A stretch of 64,000 bases of DNA from Alicyclobacillus fastidiosus (GTDB taxonomy: Bacteria > Bacillota > Bacilli > Alicyclobacillales > Alicyclobacillaceae): contig NZ_CP104067.1 in assembly GCF_026651875.1 (NCBI RefSeq), positions 1,674,001 to 1,738,000 on the forward strand, written 5' to 3'. The position numbers and the translations under genes are program-made. The notes under the pieces were generated by a model. It saw nothing but the letters and a program-made list of their open reading frames with translations, was not told where the DNA came from and did no database searches. Shown here in pieces: positions 45,428-55,529 of this stretch. Every line of letters starts with the position of its first letter. The first letter of the stretch is position 1.

Positions 45428-46153
45428 TTATTCCCGTGACAACTTAACTTCAAAGTGGTATCGACTGGACGCATAGCGAACTTCAGAGAATTCGACGGGG
45501 GTCCCGGTCTCGTCGGACGTCACGCGACGGATCATCAATATCGGTTCATCGGACTTGATAGATAGTTTCTGAATGTCCTCGTAGACTGCCCGTGTCGCAT
45601 AGATCTCTTGTCGTCCGAAAGAGATTTTCACGCCGTACTGCTCAAAGAAACCGTAGACGTGATTGTATACATCTCTCAACTCAAGCGCAGTATCCAGGTT
45701 GAGTTGTGGGGGAGGAACCAAGTAGGATGTCTCGCGAAAAACCGGTGAACCTTCGACTTTGGCCAGGCGGCGGATTTGAATCACGTTGCTTGACGGCTTG
45801 ACGTTGAGAAACTCTGCAACGATCATCGGGCACGTAGTTATCTGGCTCCCCTTTAGTTCAATCTCGACGGCGTACCCGTGTGACCTCAGCTCCTCCGCAA
45901 AACCGTGCAGTTTCGAGGCTGCGAATGCTTGTTCCCTCCCGACGAGGAACGTTCCCTTGCCTTGCCTCCGAATCAGGTAGCCTAACGAAACCAAATCCCG
46001 AATTGCCTGGCGGACGGTAATCCGGCTAACCCCCATTTCCTCAGCCAATTCGGACTCAGAGGGAATCTTGTCCCCGATGTGCCACTTTCCGTCTTGTATA
46101 TCCTTCAGGATTTTGTTCTTTAGATGCTGATACAGAGGGACACTTGTCTTCAT
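45428..46153 (-). CDS. GntR family regulator with UTRA domain (HutC subfamily)
   Basis: 241 residues. The N-terminal winged helix reads KIPSESELAEEMGVSRITVR, then LVSLGYLIRRQGKGTFLV. From about residue 90 the UTRA ligand domain follows (IRRLAKVEGSPVFRETSYLV). It represses transport or catabolic genes until a small ligand binds. It is divergent from the MFS pseudogene at 46585, its likely target. Confidence 0.93.
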   Translation of the reverse strand: MKTSVPLYQHLKNKILKDIQDGKWHIGDKIPSESELAEEMGVSRITVRQAIRDLVSLGYLIRRQGKGTFLVGREQAFAASKLHGFAEELRSHGYAVEIELKGSQITTCPMIVAEFLNVKPSSNVIQIRRLAKVEGSPVFRETSYLVPPPQLNLDTALELRDVYNHVYGFFEQYGVKISFGRQEIYATRAVYEDIQKLSIKSDEPILMIRRVTSDETGTPVEFSEVRYASSRYHFEVKLSRE

Positions 46154-46584
46154 GTTTCAGCCTCCTTTGCCATCAAAGGTACGTTCGTTGTGCGCCTTCT
46201 CGCCGCCCATTGACTTTCTCCGGCGGCGTGTATCTCGTTGAAAACATCCAGTGTTGACTGTGTATAACAATATGTATAAGACTAATTAAATCGCTCGGAA
46301 TTATCAACATTTTATTGGCCGCAGGTTTGCTTGAGCGCGAGGCACGCTGTAGTTTCGTTGAAATATGAGGATTAGGCAAGAACTTATGAAGTTCCGACAT
46401 GGATCATCGGACTTCACAACAGTACTCTATAAACAATTGAAAACGCATTCATTCAAGTCTTTCGGAAGAGGGGGGAGGAAGTCAATCAGTGTTTCCGGCA
46501 CGAGGGGGACGAATTCAGTGGGTTCGAACGGCAACTGGCAGGGCGAAGTAGAAGACAGAACCTTGAGAACGGGGTGAGTGCGAC
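46154..46584. other. Divergent intergenic region with candidate operator repeats
   Basis: About 430 bases without a gene. Two TGTATAA repeats (46261-46267 and 46273-46279) follow TTGACT (46254-46259) and could be promoter or operator sequence for the GntR regulator; evidence is weak. Confidence 0.35.
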
Positions 46585-47875
46585 ATGGATAAAAGTGTCC
46601 CGTCAAGACGTTGGTTACGCATTATTCCAGTGGCTTTGTTGATGTACACAATTGCGTATATCGATAAATCGAATGTGAGTTTTGCTTTTTCTGGCATGGA
46701 GAAGGACTTGGGCTTTGGGGCTACGGCATCTGGATTGGTCTCAGGAATATTATTTTTCGGATATTTGTTTACCCAGATGGCTGGCGGTTACATGGCGTCG
46801 CGAAGCAGTCCAAAGAAAATCGTATTTTGGTTGCTGATCGTCTGGGGTCTGTTCGCGATGCTGACCGGATTTGCACACAACTTAACCGAGTTATTAATCG
46901 CGAGATTTCTGCTTGGTTTAGCTGAAGGGGGCGTATTCCCTTCAACCATTGTGTTATTCAGCAAATGGTTCCCGAGTCATGAACGTGCCCGTGCAACTGG
47001 TTATTGGATCCTTTGTCAATCGCTCGGTTCCATCGTGATGGCCCCGCTATCCGGCTGGATTTTGTACCTGTTCAACTGGCGGTGGCTATTTTTTATAGAA
47101 GGAGCAATGCCGTGGGTGTGGGCTATTGTTTGGTGGATCTTTATATCTGACGACCCCAGGCAGGCAAAATGGATTTCGGAGGAAGAAAGATCCTACATCC
47201 TTACTGCCCTAGAAGCAGAACAGAAGACGATTCAACGAAGTAAGACAAATTATCTTGAAGCGCTGCGTGACAAACGAGTTTGGATCTTGCTCTTCTACTT
47301 GCTCTTCGAACAGATCGGGTATTACGGGGTCAGTATGTGGTTGCCTACCATCGTGAAGAGCTTTAGCCACCAAGGAAGCGTTGGGGTGGGGTATCTTACC
47401 GCTCTTCCCTGGATAGCGGCAATGATCGGAATCATCATCAACTCCAATCATTCGGACAGAACCGGTGAGCGCATTAAACATGCTTCTTATCCACTGATGA
47501 TTGGTGCCCTTTTTTTTGGTCGCGTCCGTTTTAATCGGGGCGTCTCATCCGGTTTGGAGCCTCGTCTGCACCATTCTTGCCGTTGGCGTCATGAACTCTT
47601 ATAACGGCGTAGTTTGGGCTATCCCCGCTTCGATATTCTCATCGAACAACCTAGGCGGGACAGTTGGGTTTATTAACGGAATCGCGAACCTGGGAGGATT
47701 CTTCGGCCCCTTTATCGTTGGATTTCTGATTCAGTCCAGTGGACATTTCTTGTATGGAACGATATTTAATGCGCTGTGCCTCATTGTTGCGGGCCTTGTT
47801 ATTCTCCCTCTTGCCAATCCAGGTTTTAAAAGTGGCAAGGGCCAACATATAAGCCATGTAGCCAGTTCAAAATAG
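46585..47875 (+). pseudogene. MFS transporter (anion:cation symporter type), frameshifted at a T8 run
   Basis: The first frame (46585-47520) encodes ten or so helices beginning LLMYTIAYIDKSNVSFAFSG, with WFPSHERARATGYWI typical of the glucarate/tartrate-type branch. At TTTTTTTT (47510-47517) the frame is lost; the continuation FFLVASVLIGASHPVWSLV lies one frame away and runs to 47875. With seven T the protein would be continuous, about 430 residues. This could be a true null, a phase-variable state or an assembly error. Confidence 0.85.
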
Positions 47876-47964
47876 CCCACCTAGTCAGTCTTTGGGTGGC
47901 GGACTTTGTATGGCTACCTAGGTCAATGATTGCATTCAAACATACGGAAAAGGTGGTAGGGTGC

Positions 47965-48741
47965 ATGAAACCGGATTATATGCAACTTAGTGGAAAAATT
48001 GCGCTTGTCACAGGTGCGGGCGGGGGCATTGGCCGTGCTGTTGCGCTTGACCTTGCCGAATTAGGGGCTAAAGTTGCGGTGAATTATCTGAGTAATGGAG
48101 ACGGTGCTAGGGAGACCGTTGAAACAATCCGCAAGCGGGGAGGCCAGGCTGTAGCCATTCAGGCAGATGTTACGAATGAAGAACAAATCCAAAGTCTTGT
48201 TCTGCAAACAGAAAAATCGTTTGGTGACACCATCGATATTTTGGTCAACAACGCAGGAACGCTTGTGGAACGTCGCGCAGTAGAGGACATGACTATGGAT
48301 TTGTGGAAAAAGGTCATGGATGTCAACGTCACTTCAGCAGTATTTACAAGTAAAGCTGTGATTCCTGGAATGAAATCGAAGGGGTCTGGAAATATCATTA
48401 ATTTGAGCTCTCTCGCCGCACATAACGGCGGAGGCTTAAGGGCCATTGCGTATGGTACTTCGAAGGGCGCAATTGTTACGTTCACTCGGGGACTAGCTAG
48501 AGAACTCGCACCATTTGGAATTCGTGTCAATTGCGTTGCGCCTGGATTCATCGATGACACGAAGTTTCATGCGACGTTTACCACTAGAGAGGCGCGTGAC
48601 GCTACCATCGCGGCGATTCCCCTTGGTCGTGGAGGCGTTCCTCAAGACGTAAGTCGCAGCATCGTCTTTCTCGCAACTGAACAGAGTTCCTTTATAACCG
48701 GGGAGACGTTGGATATCAACGGTGGGGTACTGATGAGGTAG
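47965..48741 (+). CDS. SDR family oxidoreductase (FabG-like)
   Basis: About 258 residues. Cofactor motif TGAGGGIGRA near residue 19, DILVNNAGT near residue 90, catalytic INLSSLAAHNG and YGTSKGAIVTFTRGLARELA. The C-terminus DINGGVLMR is typical. It reduces or oxidises a carbonyl or hydroxyl with NAD(P). The ATG at 47965 follows AGGTGGTAGGG; the frame extends further upstream without a better start. It lies downstream of the MFS pseudogene, suggesting a sugar-acid catabolic unit. Confidence 0.88.
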   Translation: MKPDYMQLSGKIALVTGAGGGIGRAVALDLAELGAKVAVNYLSNGDGARETVETIRKRGGQAVAIQADVTNEEQIQSLVLQTEKSFGDTIDILVNNAGTLVERRAVEDMTMDLWKKVMDVNVTSAVFTSKAVIPGMKSKGSGNIINLSSLAAHNGGGLRAIAYGTSKGAIVTFTRGLARELAPFGIRVNCVAPGFIDDTKFHATFTTREARDATIAAIPLGRGGVPQDVSRSIVFLATEQSSFITGETLDINGGVLMR

Positions 48742-48827
48742 CACATCTTCCACAAGCCATCCAAGGTACAAAGTGGATTTGGGTGATTGTGAATGATCGG
48801 ACGTGGGTGTGCTGTGAATTCGTTTGC

Positions 48828-48864
48828 AAGGTCGGTATCCACATGTGTGGTACCGACCTTTTTT
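48828..48864 (+). terminator. Rho-independent terminator
   Basis: AAGGTCGGTA (48828-48837) and TACCGACCTT (48851-48860) form a perfect 10-bp stem followed by TTTT. It separates the SDR gene from the convergent AraC gene; the stem could serve both strands. Confidence 0.9.
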
Positions 48865-48886
48865 CACATTGGACACATCGGTATGC

Positions 48887-49783
48887 TTAGAAGCTCAAAA
48901 TGGGAGGTTGCGCATCGGTGATGAAATCCTGTTCGAGGATAATGTCTTTTCCGATGACCGTTCTCGTCTGTTCACGGTAGTTCGAAGGTGAGATGCCAAT
49001 CTTGCCGTGAAACAGCCTTGAGAAGTAGTGGGGCGTCAAGCCTACCCGTTCAGCGATTTCTGTAATTGGGACATTGGTCATGCAGAGAAATTCCATGGCC
49101 TTTTCGAGACGAATGTTTTGCAGGTACTGTATTGGGGTAATCCCAGTCTTCGCACGAAACAGCTCGATCAGATAGTGCGGATGATAGCCCATATGATCAG
49201 CGAGCTCCTCCAATAAAATTTGCGACTGGAAGCGCTCTTTTAAGTAATCGATCATATGTTGCACGACGGGGTGATCGCTTGACACGTCCTGCGTGATTAC
49301 ACTTGTTATTTCATCCTGTGTGGTGGGGCTGCCACTACTATGAAGAATGGATAATAAGGCGCTCTTGAAACCGACGTCAATTCGGTAAGGAAAAATGGCG
49401 TTGGGATTGCGTAGATTCGCACAGGACAGATGGAACAGCTGTTTAAATTGGTTTGTATCCGTCACCACTTGCGGACCATGGACGTTGAATGTACGAATGA
49501 AATCAACCAGCTCGTCCTGGACGATGAATTTAAAGTCGAGCGTGGTCGTGTCAGCCGTGTAATGGAAACTGTGCTCGGCTCCTTGCTCAAACAAAAAACC
49601 ATCGCCCGTGCGACACGGGAACGACTGGTTTTTCACGCGGACGGATCCCGCCCCTTCTGTTACTAGAATGAACTGAAAGAAGTCATCGTGAGCATGTGGC
49701 TTGACGCCGCTATTTCGTGAGTAATCAATGCGAGCGATCCACAAAACACGTAATTGGTTATCCCGCAATTGTTTTTCGCACAC
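48887..49783 (-). CDS. AraC family transcriptional regulator
   Basis: About 298 residues. A cupin-type sensor domain (KPHAHDDFFQFILVTEGAGS, residues 25-110) precedes two C-terminal helix-turn-helix units: LLEELADHMGYHPHYLIELF and PITEIAERVGLTPHYFSRLF. The GTG at 49783 follows GAAAGGGG; the frame is open to 49843. It probably responds to a sugar or sugar acid and regulates nearby catabolic genes. Confidence 0.9.
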   Translation of the reverse strand: MCEKQLRDNQLRVLWIARIDYSRNSGVKPHAHDDFFQFILVTEGAGSVRVKNQSFPCRTGDGFLFEQGAEHSFHYTADTTTLDFKFIVQDELVDFIRTFNVHGPQVVTDTNQFKQLFHLSCANLRNPNAIFPYRIDVGFKSALLSILHSSGSPTTQDEITSVITQDVSSDHPVVQHMIDYLKERFQSQILLEELADHMGYHPHYLIELFRAKTGITPIQYLQNIRLEKAMEFLCMTNVPITEIAERVGLTPHYFSRLFHGKIGISPSNYREQTRTVIGKDIILEQDFITDAQPPILSF

Positions 49784-50099
49784 AGCTTTTTCCCCTTTCG
49801 CGAGATTTTTTCCCTTGCTCCGCTGAATTTCACCCTGTGCCACGGCTTCTTTGGTTACCTCAGCAACAATGGAAAGAATCGTTCACTGACAAGGTATGTT
49901 TAGTGAAAATCAACATAGAATGACTCGTCACGTCAGGAATAGAACTGAATTTGAAGGGTAGGTAGTCACCGTATTCATTGACCCTCTAAACTGCTGACTA
50001 TCCAGCTTCTATCCACTGTTATCAGGCGTACGCTGAGATGACGATAAGTTCATGTGCTGCAGGGACCTTGACGCACTTCAGGCGAAGGAGGAAGCCTCC
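49784..50099. other. Divergent gap
   Basis: About 315 bases between the AraC gene and the VOC gene. No credible gene or clear promoter boxes. Confidence 0.35.
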
Positions 50100-50477
50100 G
50101 TGATCGAGTGTCAGTATGTTCAACATGTCTCTCTCGCCGTTACCGATCTCAAAAGGGCTAGGCGATTTTACAAAAAGGTACTAGGACTTAAGGAAATCGA
50201 GCGACCAAAATTCCACTTTCCAGGAGCGTGGTTTGCGGCAGGTGCGCAACAACTGCACCTGATTGTCAATCCACGAGCGCAGACGTTGCGCGACATCTCG
50301 ACCATCGATTCGATGGAGAGTCACTTTGCCATCCGCATCGCCAATTATGATGCCGCCATCAGACACTTATCGTCGCTCGGCGTCCCTTTCGTTGCCAAGC
50401 CAGACAGTGTCACAGGGTGGAAACAAATCTACGTTTGCGATCCCGACTGCAACGTCATCGAACTCAACAGTGAGTGA
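50100..50477 (+). CDS. VOC family (glyoxalase/dioxygenase-like) protein
   Basis: About 125 residues. VQHVSLAVTDLKRARRFYKK opens the first module and PDCNVIELNSE closes the second with the conserved metal-ligand Glu; HFAIRIANYDAAIRHLSSLG lies between. GAAGGAGG precedes the GTG at 50100. It is intact, unlike the VOC remnant at 34730. Its substrate is unknown; families include glyoxalase I-like and fosfomycin-resistance-like enzymes. Confidence 0.88.
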   Translation: MIECQYVQHVSLAVTDLKRARRFYKKVLGLKEIERPKFHFPGAWFAAGAQQLHLIVNPRAQTLRDISTIDSMESHFAIRIANYDAAIRHLSSLGVPFVAKPDSVTGWKQIYVCDPDCNVIELNSE

Positions 50478-50703
50478 ATAGGCGGGCTTTCCGACGCCTT
50501 CCTGTAATCCACCACTGTCTTACTTGTCGTCTTTGCCCCAAAACTTGCCCCACGACAGGAATGCTGGTGTTAGACAAAAGGCGAAAAAGCCCCAACGTGA
50601 CGTGATAAGCGATACCAGTATGCAAAATACCAATCGCGAGAATGGTTCGAACGTGTCTTGGTTTCACGGCTGCTTCCTTCTTCCTCGTCATTGCACAATG
50701 CAT

Positions 50704-51001
50704 CTACCCCCATGTTAACACTCGCGCGAGTACATATAGTTTAATCAGTTGGCTTCTTAGTTGTAGTTTAGCTGACCGATTAGGACTGAATTTAACTTTC
50801 ACTTTCAAAAAGTGATACAAGAAGAAAAATACATAACTCACAGGTCCATACATCCAATAGGAGACGAAGTCCATGAATTCAAACTTGGAAGTATCGTTGA
50901 CGTCGTAAAAACTCACTGTCGAGAATGGACAAACTCTTAGGCACCAGCGAAAACGCGATGATCGTCAACCATGCGAACAGCGCACAAACCGACAGATGCA
51001 T
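50704..51001 (-). pseudogene. Small membrane protein, frameshifted remnant
   Basis: The ATG at 51001 follows GGAGAGGG and starts a hydrophobic segment LFAWLTIIAFSLVPKSLSI. That frame closes near 50880. A second frame then gives FMDFVSYWMYGPVSYVFFFL, another membrane helix, ending at 50704. The two look like halves of one small multi-helix protein broken by a frameshift. No family assigned with confidence. Confidence 0.45.
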
Positions 51002-51158
51002 TTTTTTACTGCCCTCTCCGACAATACCTTGTTTGGTGTTGCATCACTATCGTTCACCGTATCTTTTCGACTTAAACAACCGCCTTCATTGATGTAATCA
51101 AGGGAGAAGGGCATAGGATTCATTAAGATGAGGCATTGTTAACGTGAGGTGATCGTAT

Positions 51159-51374
51159 ATGAAAATGGAGTCGGTACAAGAACAGTTAAAACAATGGGGA
51201 GAAATCATGATCACGACAGATGCCGGCGAGACTTATGAAATCCACTTAGGGGACACGAAGTTCGACCTTCAAAATCGTGTGATCGTGCTATCCTCACCAC
51301 ATGCTGAGTACATCATTGATGGGGACGCAATTGAAAACGTGAAAAAACATTATGGTCACAAGGTAGAGAACTGA
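51159..51374 (+). CDS. Small hypothetical protein, about 71 residues
   Basis: GAGGTGATCGTAT precedes the ATG at 51159. The protein is acidic and looks like a small beta-rich domain (ITTDAGETYEIHLGDTKFDL, VIVLSSPHAEYIIDGDAIEN). No membrane segment or known motif. Codon use and the strong ribosome binding site support it as real. Confidence 0.7.
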   Translation: MKMESVQEQLKQWGEIMITTDAGETYEIHLGDTKFDLQNRVIVLSSPHAEYIIDGDAIENVKKHYGHKVEN

Positions 51375-51899
51375 AAACTGACGTATCGCCGGGACAGGGG
51401 TTTCGACGTTTAAGGAGAGATTCAGTTCATCCACAGGCTGTATTCAGACAGACGGAGTACACTTCCTACATGAACACTGGGGTAGGACGGTAAAAGTGGC
51501 CGTCATGTCTGTTGAGCGAAGGTGGGGCTTACAGGCGTTTCGTTTTCAATGAAGTTTCAAAGTCGGCACGGTACACTGTGTTCAGTCGATGCATCTCTTC
51601 ATGAACTTTCAGTCTCTATTACCCCCTTATCGGCCTTGCAGATTTGCAGGGCCACTTTTTTATCCTCCAATCGCATGATTTCCTCCCCATGCACACTCTT
51701 TGCAAGATGGAAACATCGATATAGGTGCGGATGACGGTACACCCTCTTTCTGAGATGGATTCAGATTACATACGAAGGATCCAAGGGGGAATGTGGAGAA
51801 ATGTAGACGCCTTACCCTAAGGATAAACGATAGGAGTCACTGGCCAAATGATCTGATTAAACACAGGGATTTCTCATTGTCACGGAATGGAGAACGCGA
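51375..51899. other. Gap with at most a tiny ORF
   Basis: About 525 bases. On the minus strand a 25-codon ORF at 51599-51676 (MRLEDKKVALQICKADKG at its start) has GGAGGAAATC before its ATG; it may be a micro-protein or a remnant. Nothing else is seen. Confidence 0.3.
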
Positions 51900-52256
51900 A
51901 TGGATAAAAGCGAATTGAAGGGCCTTATCGAATCAAGGTGCCGTGACGTCAAGGTGTGGTTCCTTGAGCAGGCGGAGTGGTTGCTGTTAAAGACGGCTGG
52001 AGATCAGGCATTTGGTGCGATTAGACTGAATCAGAAGCCTTTGGTTACGTTGTACGTTGACACTCAAACGGGACATCCTCTGGACTCGTTGTTACGTCTA
52101 AATGGAATACGCGTCGATTCAAGAATCAAAGAAGATTACATTGACAATAAGATTGACGTAGAGGACGACGCTTATGTTATTCCGAGCATCATCGATTACG
52201 CTGTTTCTTTGGGCATTGTTAAAACAGGAAGTAGGGTTCGAAGCTTGGAAGATTGA
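51900..52256 (+). CDS. Hypothetical protein, 118 residues
   Basis: The ATG at 51900 is preceded by GGAG. The protein begins DKSELKGLIESRCRDVKVWF and ends IPSIIDYAVSLGIVKTGSRV. It is soluble, with mixed helix and strand, and shows no recognisable catalytic motif. Composition fits a real gene. Neighbours give no functional hint. Confidence 0.65.
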   Translation: MDKSELKGLIESRCRDVKVWFLEQAEWLLLKTAGDQAFGAIRLNQKPLVTLYVDTQTGHPLDSLLRLNGIRVDSRIKEDYIDNKIDVEDDAYVIPSIIDYAVSLGIVKTGSRVRSLED

Positions 52257-53157
52257 CTTCGGTGTGTTCCGGGCAGAGTTGAGGTGCACCGAGTGGAACC
52301 CTGATGGGGCGTGAACCCATCAGATCTGGCCTTTCCTCGACAACCACTATCTGGTGATGATGATTCGTGGTTTCGATACTGCGACACAAATTCCACAAAT
52401 TCCTTGATCGTATAGGGCCAAAGAGGGTGTAGAGTAATGGTAAACGGTATACTGAAGAGGGTGCGATGATTGGGGTTCAATCCAATGCCTTTGATGACTT
52501 ATCTACGTGAACTATTGGGTCTTGAAGGCTGGTACTACAAACGAATGCAGAAGAAGATTAGTTCATATTGAAATAGCAGTCAAAATGTACGATGAGTGCA
52601 TATTTGGCGCGTGTTTTACCGATTTTGCTTAACCCGTTTAAAACGTAGGGGCTTTTGAGACAATCAAAGGCTCCTGCAGGGCCACCTACAAATGATCTAG
52701 CAATGCCTGGGCTAAGCTGCCCGAACCACCTGCATTTGCAAAGGCGTAAAACCTGTTGGCGGTGTTAGGCTTGCCGATCATTCACGTTCCACGATCTTCG
52801 CTATACGCATGCAACTTGGTTGTTGGAAAGTGGAGTCGATCTCAAAACCGTTAGTCAACGATTAGGCCATTCATCAATCGAGGTAAAATCGCGGTAACTG
52901 CAGGCCCCTTTCTGCCAATCACCCATTGCGTACGCCCTTTGTCTTCCATCACATCTTCGACTATAGACAACAAGAAGTCTTATTCAAACTTTCTGATACC
53001 TTTATGCCCTTTGGTTATAACATCCTTTACTGGGGAAATGCATGGGGCTCAATTCCCTTCGCACGAGAGTGATTAATTTCCAGCATACATGATTGGATGG
53101 ATACCATACTAAAACAGGCGATCGTGTTGAATCGAAAAGATAAGGTGGTGGATAAGG
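52257..53157. other. Gene-poor region with an integrase remnant
   Basis: About 900 bases. The only recognised coding remnant is the tyrosine recombinase tail at 52781-52897. A 28-codon ORF near 52483-52569 (MPLMTYLRELLGLEGWYYKR) is possible but unsupported. Confidence 0.4.
52781..52897 (+). pseudogene. Tyrosine recombinase (phage-type integrase), C-terminal fragment
   Basis: The frame reads FTFHDLRYTHATWLLESGVD and then LKTVSQRLGHSSIEVKSR before TAA at 52895-52897. HxLR and LGH are the His/Arg and His boxes of the catalytic domain. The catalytic tyrosine and everything upstream of the HDLR box are missing. It suggests a past integrated element at this place. Confidence 0.82.
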
Positions 53158-53355
53158 GTGGCGGATGGAAACCCGTTGCAGAATGTTGCGCGTAATATCG
53201 CAAAAGGTACGAGAAATGCCGCTTCAAACGGGGATATATTAGATACGGCAAGGTCAGCTGTACAAGGGGCGGTTACGGCTGGGCAAAAAGTAAGCAGCAA
53301 CGTTGCAAAATCAGCCAGTAATATTGTAGACGCAATGCAACAAAACCAAAAGTAG
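53158..53355 (+). CDS. Small hydrophilic protein, 65 residues
   Basis: A GTG start at 53158 lies downstream of AAGGTGGTGG. The sequence is rich in Ala, Asn, Ser and Gln (NVARNIAKGTRNAASNGD, VAKSASNIVDAMQQNQK) with no hydrophobic core, resembling small spore-associated or disordered proteins. Family not recognised. Confidence 0.5.
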   Translation: MADGNPLQNVARNIAKGTRNAASNGDILDTARSAVQGAVTAGQKVSSNVAKSASNIVDAMQQNQK

Positions 53356-53743
53356 ATGAAAATGGTTAAATAATCCAGAATGGGAAGCGTGCATAAATCG
53401 GAGAAGGTGATGGTTCAGCCGAATGAATCAAACGTTGCTGAACCATCGCCGTAAGTTTTCCAAAATTGCGGTTTCTATGGTGGGCTGATTAGTTGGGTAG
53501 CACAGTGGTGGATCGTCTAGGTACTTCCTTTCAGACAGAACAATTAAGACGCTTAAGATGCCTTCAACTGGGTTCTTTCTGACCATTTAACATTCAATAT
53601 GTGGTTTTTCATCACCACGTTTGACTCCTCTATGTCAGATGATTAAAACACTGATTACCTAATACTTTGTTAAGTAATTGTCCAAAATATTCGTGACTGT
53701 GACTGAATGACGGCTGTTGAACAGGTATCACGAGGTGAAGAAC
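53356..53743. other. Gap without gene
   Basis: About 390 A+T-rich bases upstream of the hydrolase pseudogene. A weak hairpin, GGTTCAGC with GCTGAACC, lies at about 53412-53442. Nothing else is seen. Confidence 0.35.
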
Positions 53744-54543
53744 GTGCCGACGAAGATGATTAACGGGGTAAATCTTTATTACATTGCGAGGGGGCAAGGG
53801 GTCCCTATTATCCTTATTCACCCTCCTGTCTTGACTAGTATCAGTTTTGCCGCTCAATTACAAGAATTGTCCAAGGAGTATCGGACTATTGCTTTCGATA
53901 TTCGTGGTCACGGTAAAAGCCAAGGTTCCAAGGACGCAATATCCTATCCGTTAATTGCTTCTGACATCAAAGAACTGATGAATAGCCTTCAAATCGACAA
54001 GGCTTATCTTTGTGGTTATTCAACAGGAGGATCAGTGGTATTGGAATTTCTATTACGTTATCCGGACCGTGCATATGGGGGCATCGTTGTCGGTGGCATA
54101 TCAGAATGCACGACGTACGGTTAAAGGCTCGAATATCACTTGGTATTGTACTGACGAAATTAGGCGCAATGCGTACATTAGCGTTTGGACTAGCATGGAG
54201 CAATTCAGAACGAAAGATGTTTTGGGAAACATTCAGGGATGCTAAACGGGGGATTAGTAAAAATGCGGAACAATACTACCGATATAGCCTTAAGTATAAC
54301 TGTACTGACGAGCTACCAGCAATAAAGCACCCTGTACTTCTTGTTTACGGTGAAAAGGATAAGGGTTTTCATTCGTATGGTCAGTTGTTGCATCAACTTC
54401 TCCCCCAAAATGAGTTAGTTGTTATATCGAATGTAAAACATCAAATTCCTTCAAAAGCTGCGGCAACCTTTCATAACGTGATAACTCAGTTTATAAACAA
54501 ACGGTTAAAGGAATTGGAACTGCATTCAACAACGGACAAATGA
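53744..54543 (+). pseudogene. Alpha/beta hydrolase with a frameshift
   Basis: The GTG at 53744 (GAGGTG upstream) starts a hydrolase: oxyanion-hole region IILIHPPVLTS, IAFDIRGHGKS, and nucleophile elbow CGYSTGGSVV. At about 54105-54115 one base appears to be missing; the continuation MHDVRLKARISLG lies in the next frame and holds the acid (LVYGEKDKGF) and histidine (SNVKHQIPSK) before the stop at 54543. All triad residues are present across the two frames, so the break is recent or a sequencing error. Confidence 0.85.
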
Positions 54544-54637
54544 GTTAAGTTAGAAAACGATGTGAGAACCATTAAGTTAATTCTTCAATTTCGCGCAACA
54601 CTGATGGTGTTCGTTAGGGATCGAAGGGTGGGGTTTG

Positions 54638-55336
54638 ATGTCACAACCTCTCTGTATTGTTATCCATGGGTTCACTGGAAGTCCACGGGAGGTCCAGCCA
54701 TTGGCAAAAGCATTGTCTACAGCGGGATATGAGGTGGTTGCCCCCTTGCTACCCGGACATTATTGTGAAAAAAAACGCATGGACAAGGCGACGGCATCGG
54801 ATTGGATAGGTGCGATTGAAGAATTGACTAAAAGAGCAATATACGAAAAGCGGGTTGTACACTTAATTGGGTTTTCAATGGGAGCGATGATCGCGGCAAT
54901 CATAGCGTCTCGCCACTCCATTCGCACCTTGGTATTACTGTCTCCTGCCGTTTACATCGTCACACCAAATGTTTTACTTACACGATCAAGACGGATGGTT
55001 AAGCTCGTGAGGGAAAATCGATTCTTGTTTAGTCAAGCCATGCGAAATGAATTTACAAGCATGGGTTCCGCACCGCTATACAACGTTCTGCAATTTCAAA
55101 AAGTTATACGTGATGCAAAAAAAAGGATACCATACATAGATATTCCGGTTTGTATCGTACATGGTTTGGAAGATGAAATCGTTGATCCTAAGAGTTCCTA
55201 TTGGATTTACAAGACTGTGTCAACTCAAGAAAAGGAAGTGCACACCTTGTCCAATTCTGGGCATCTAGTTTGTTATGGCATAGAAGTAAATGTTCTTGTT
55301 AAAACGGTTCTTTGCTTTTTGAATAAATATACGTGA
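54638..55336 (+). CDS. Carboxylesterase-type alpha/beta hydrolase
   Basis: About 232 residues. Oxyanion loop IVIHGFTGSPREVQ at the N-terminus, nucleophile in LIGFSMGAMI near residue 92, acid in VHGLEDEIVDP near residue 178, and His in SNSGHLVCYG near residue 208. The size and motifs fit thermostable carboxylesterases (Est30-like) that cleave short acyl esters. GGTGGGGTT precedes the ATG at 54638. It lies 95 bases downstream of the hydrolase pseudogene, and the two are distinct subfamilies. Confidence 0.9.
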   Translation: MSQPLCIVIHGFTGSPREVQPLAKALSTAGYEVVAPLLPGHYCEKKRMDKATASDWIGAIEELTKRAIYEKRVVHLIGFSMGAMIAAIIASRHSIRTLVLLSPAVYIVTPNVLLTRSRRMVKLVRENRFLFSQAMRNEFTSMGSAPLYNVLQFQKVIRDAKKRIPYIDIPVCIVHGLEDEIVDPKSSYWIYKTVSTQEKEVHTLSNSGHLVCYGIEVNVLVKTVLCFLNKYT

Positions 55337-55529
55337 CAGGGCACTTTGTTTTTTGCCGGTAATGACGCCGCGGAATGAAAGTAGTCGTGATACATATGAG
55401 CGGCAGGGCGGAAAAGTCAGGAAAAAAAGAAGAGCGCAAGGTTAAGCACTTCAAGAATGATGCGATATTAGTGAACCTTAAAGGATAAAGGCCCATATGA
55501 TGTGTGTAAAAGTGAAGAGGAGATGTACC

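Noticed and set aside
47510-47517. Programmed ribosomal frameshift in the MFS gene
   Set aside because: Membrane transporters of this family are not known to use it and no downstream stimulatory hairpin was seen. Slippage, mutation or sequence error is simpler.
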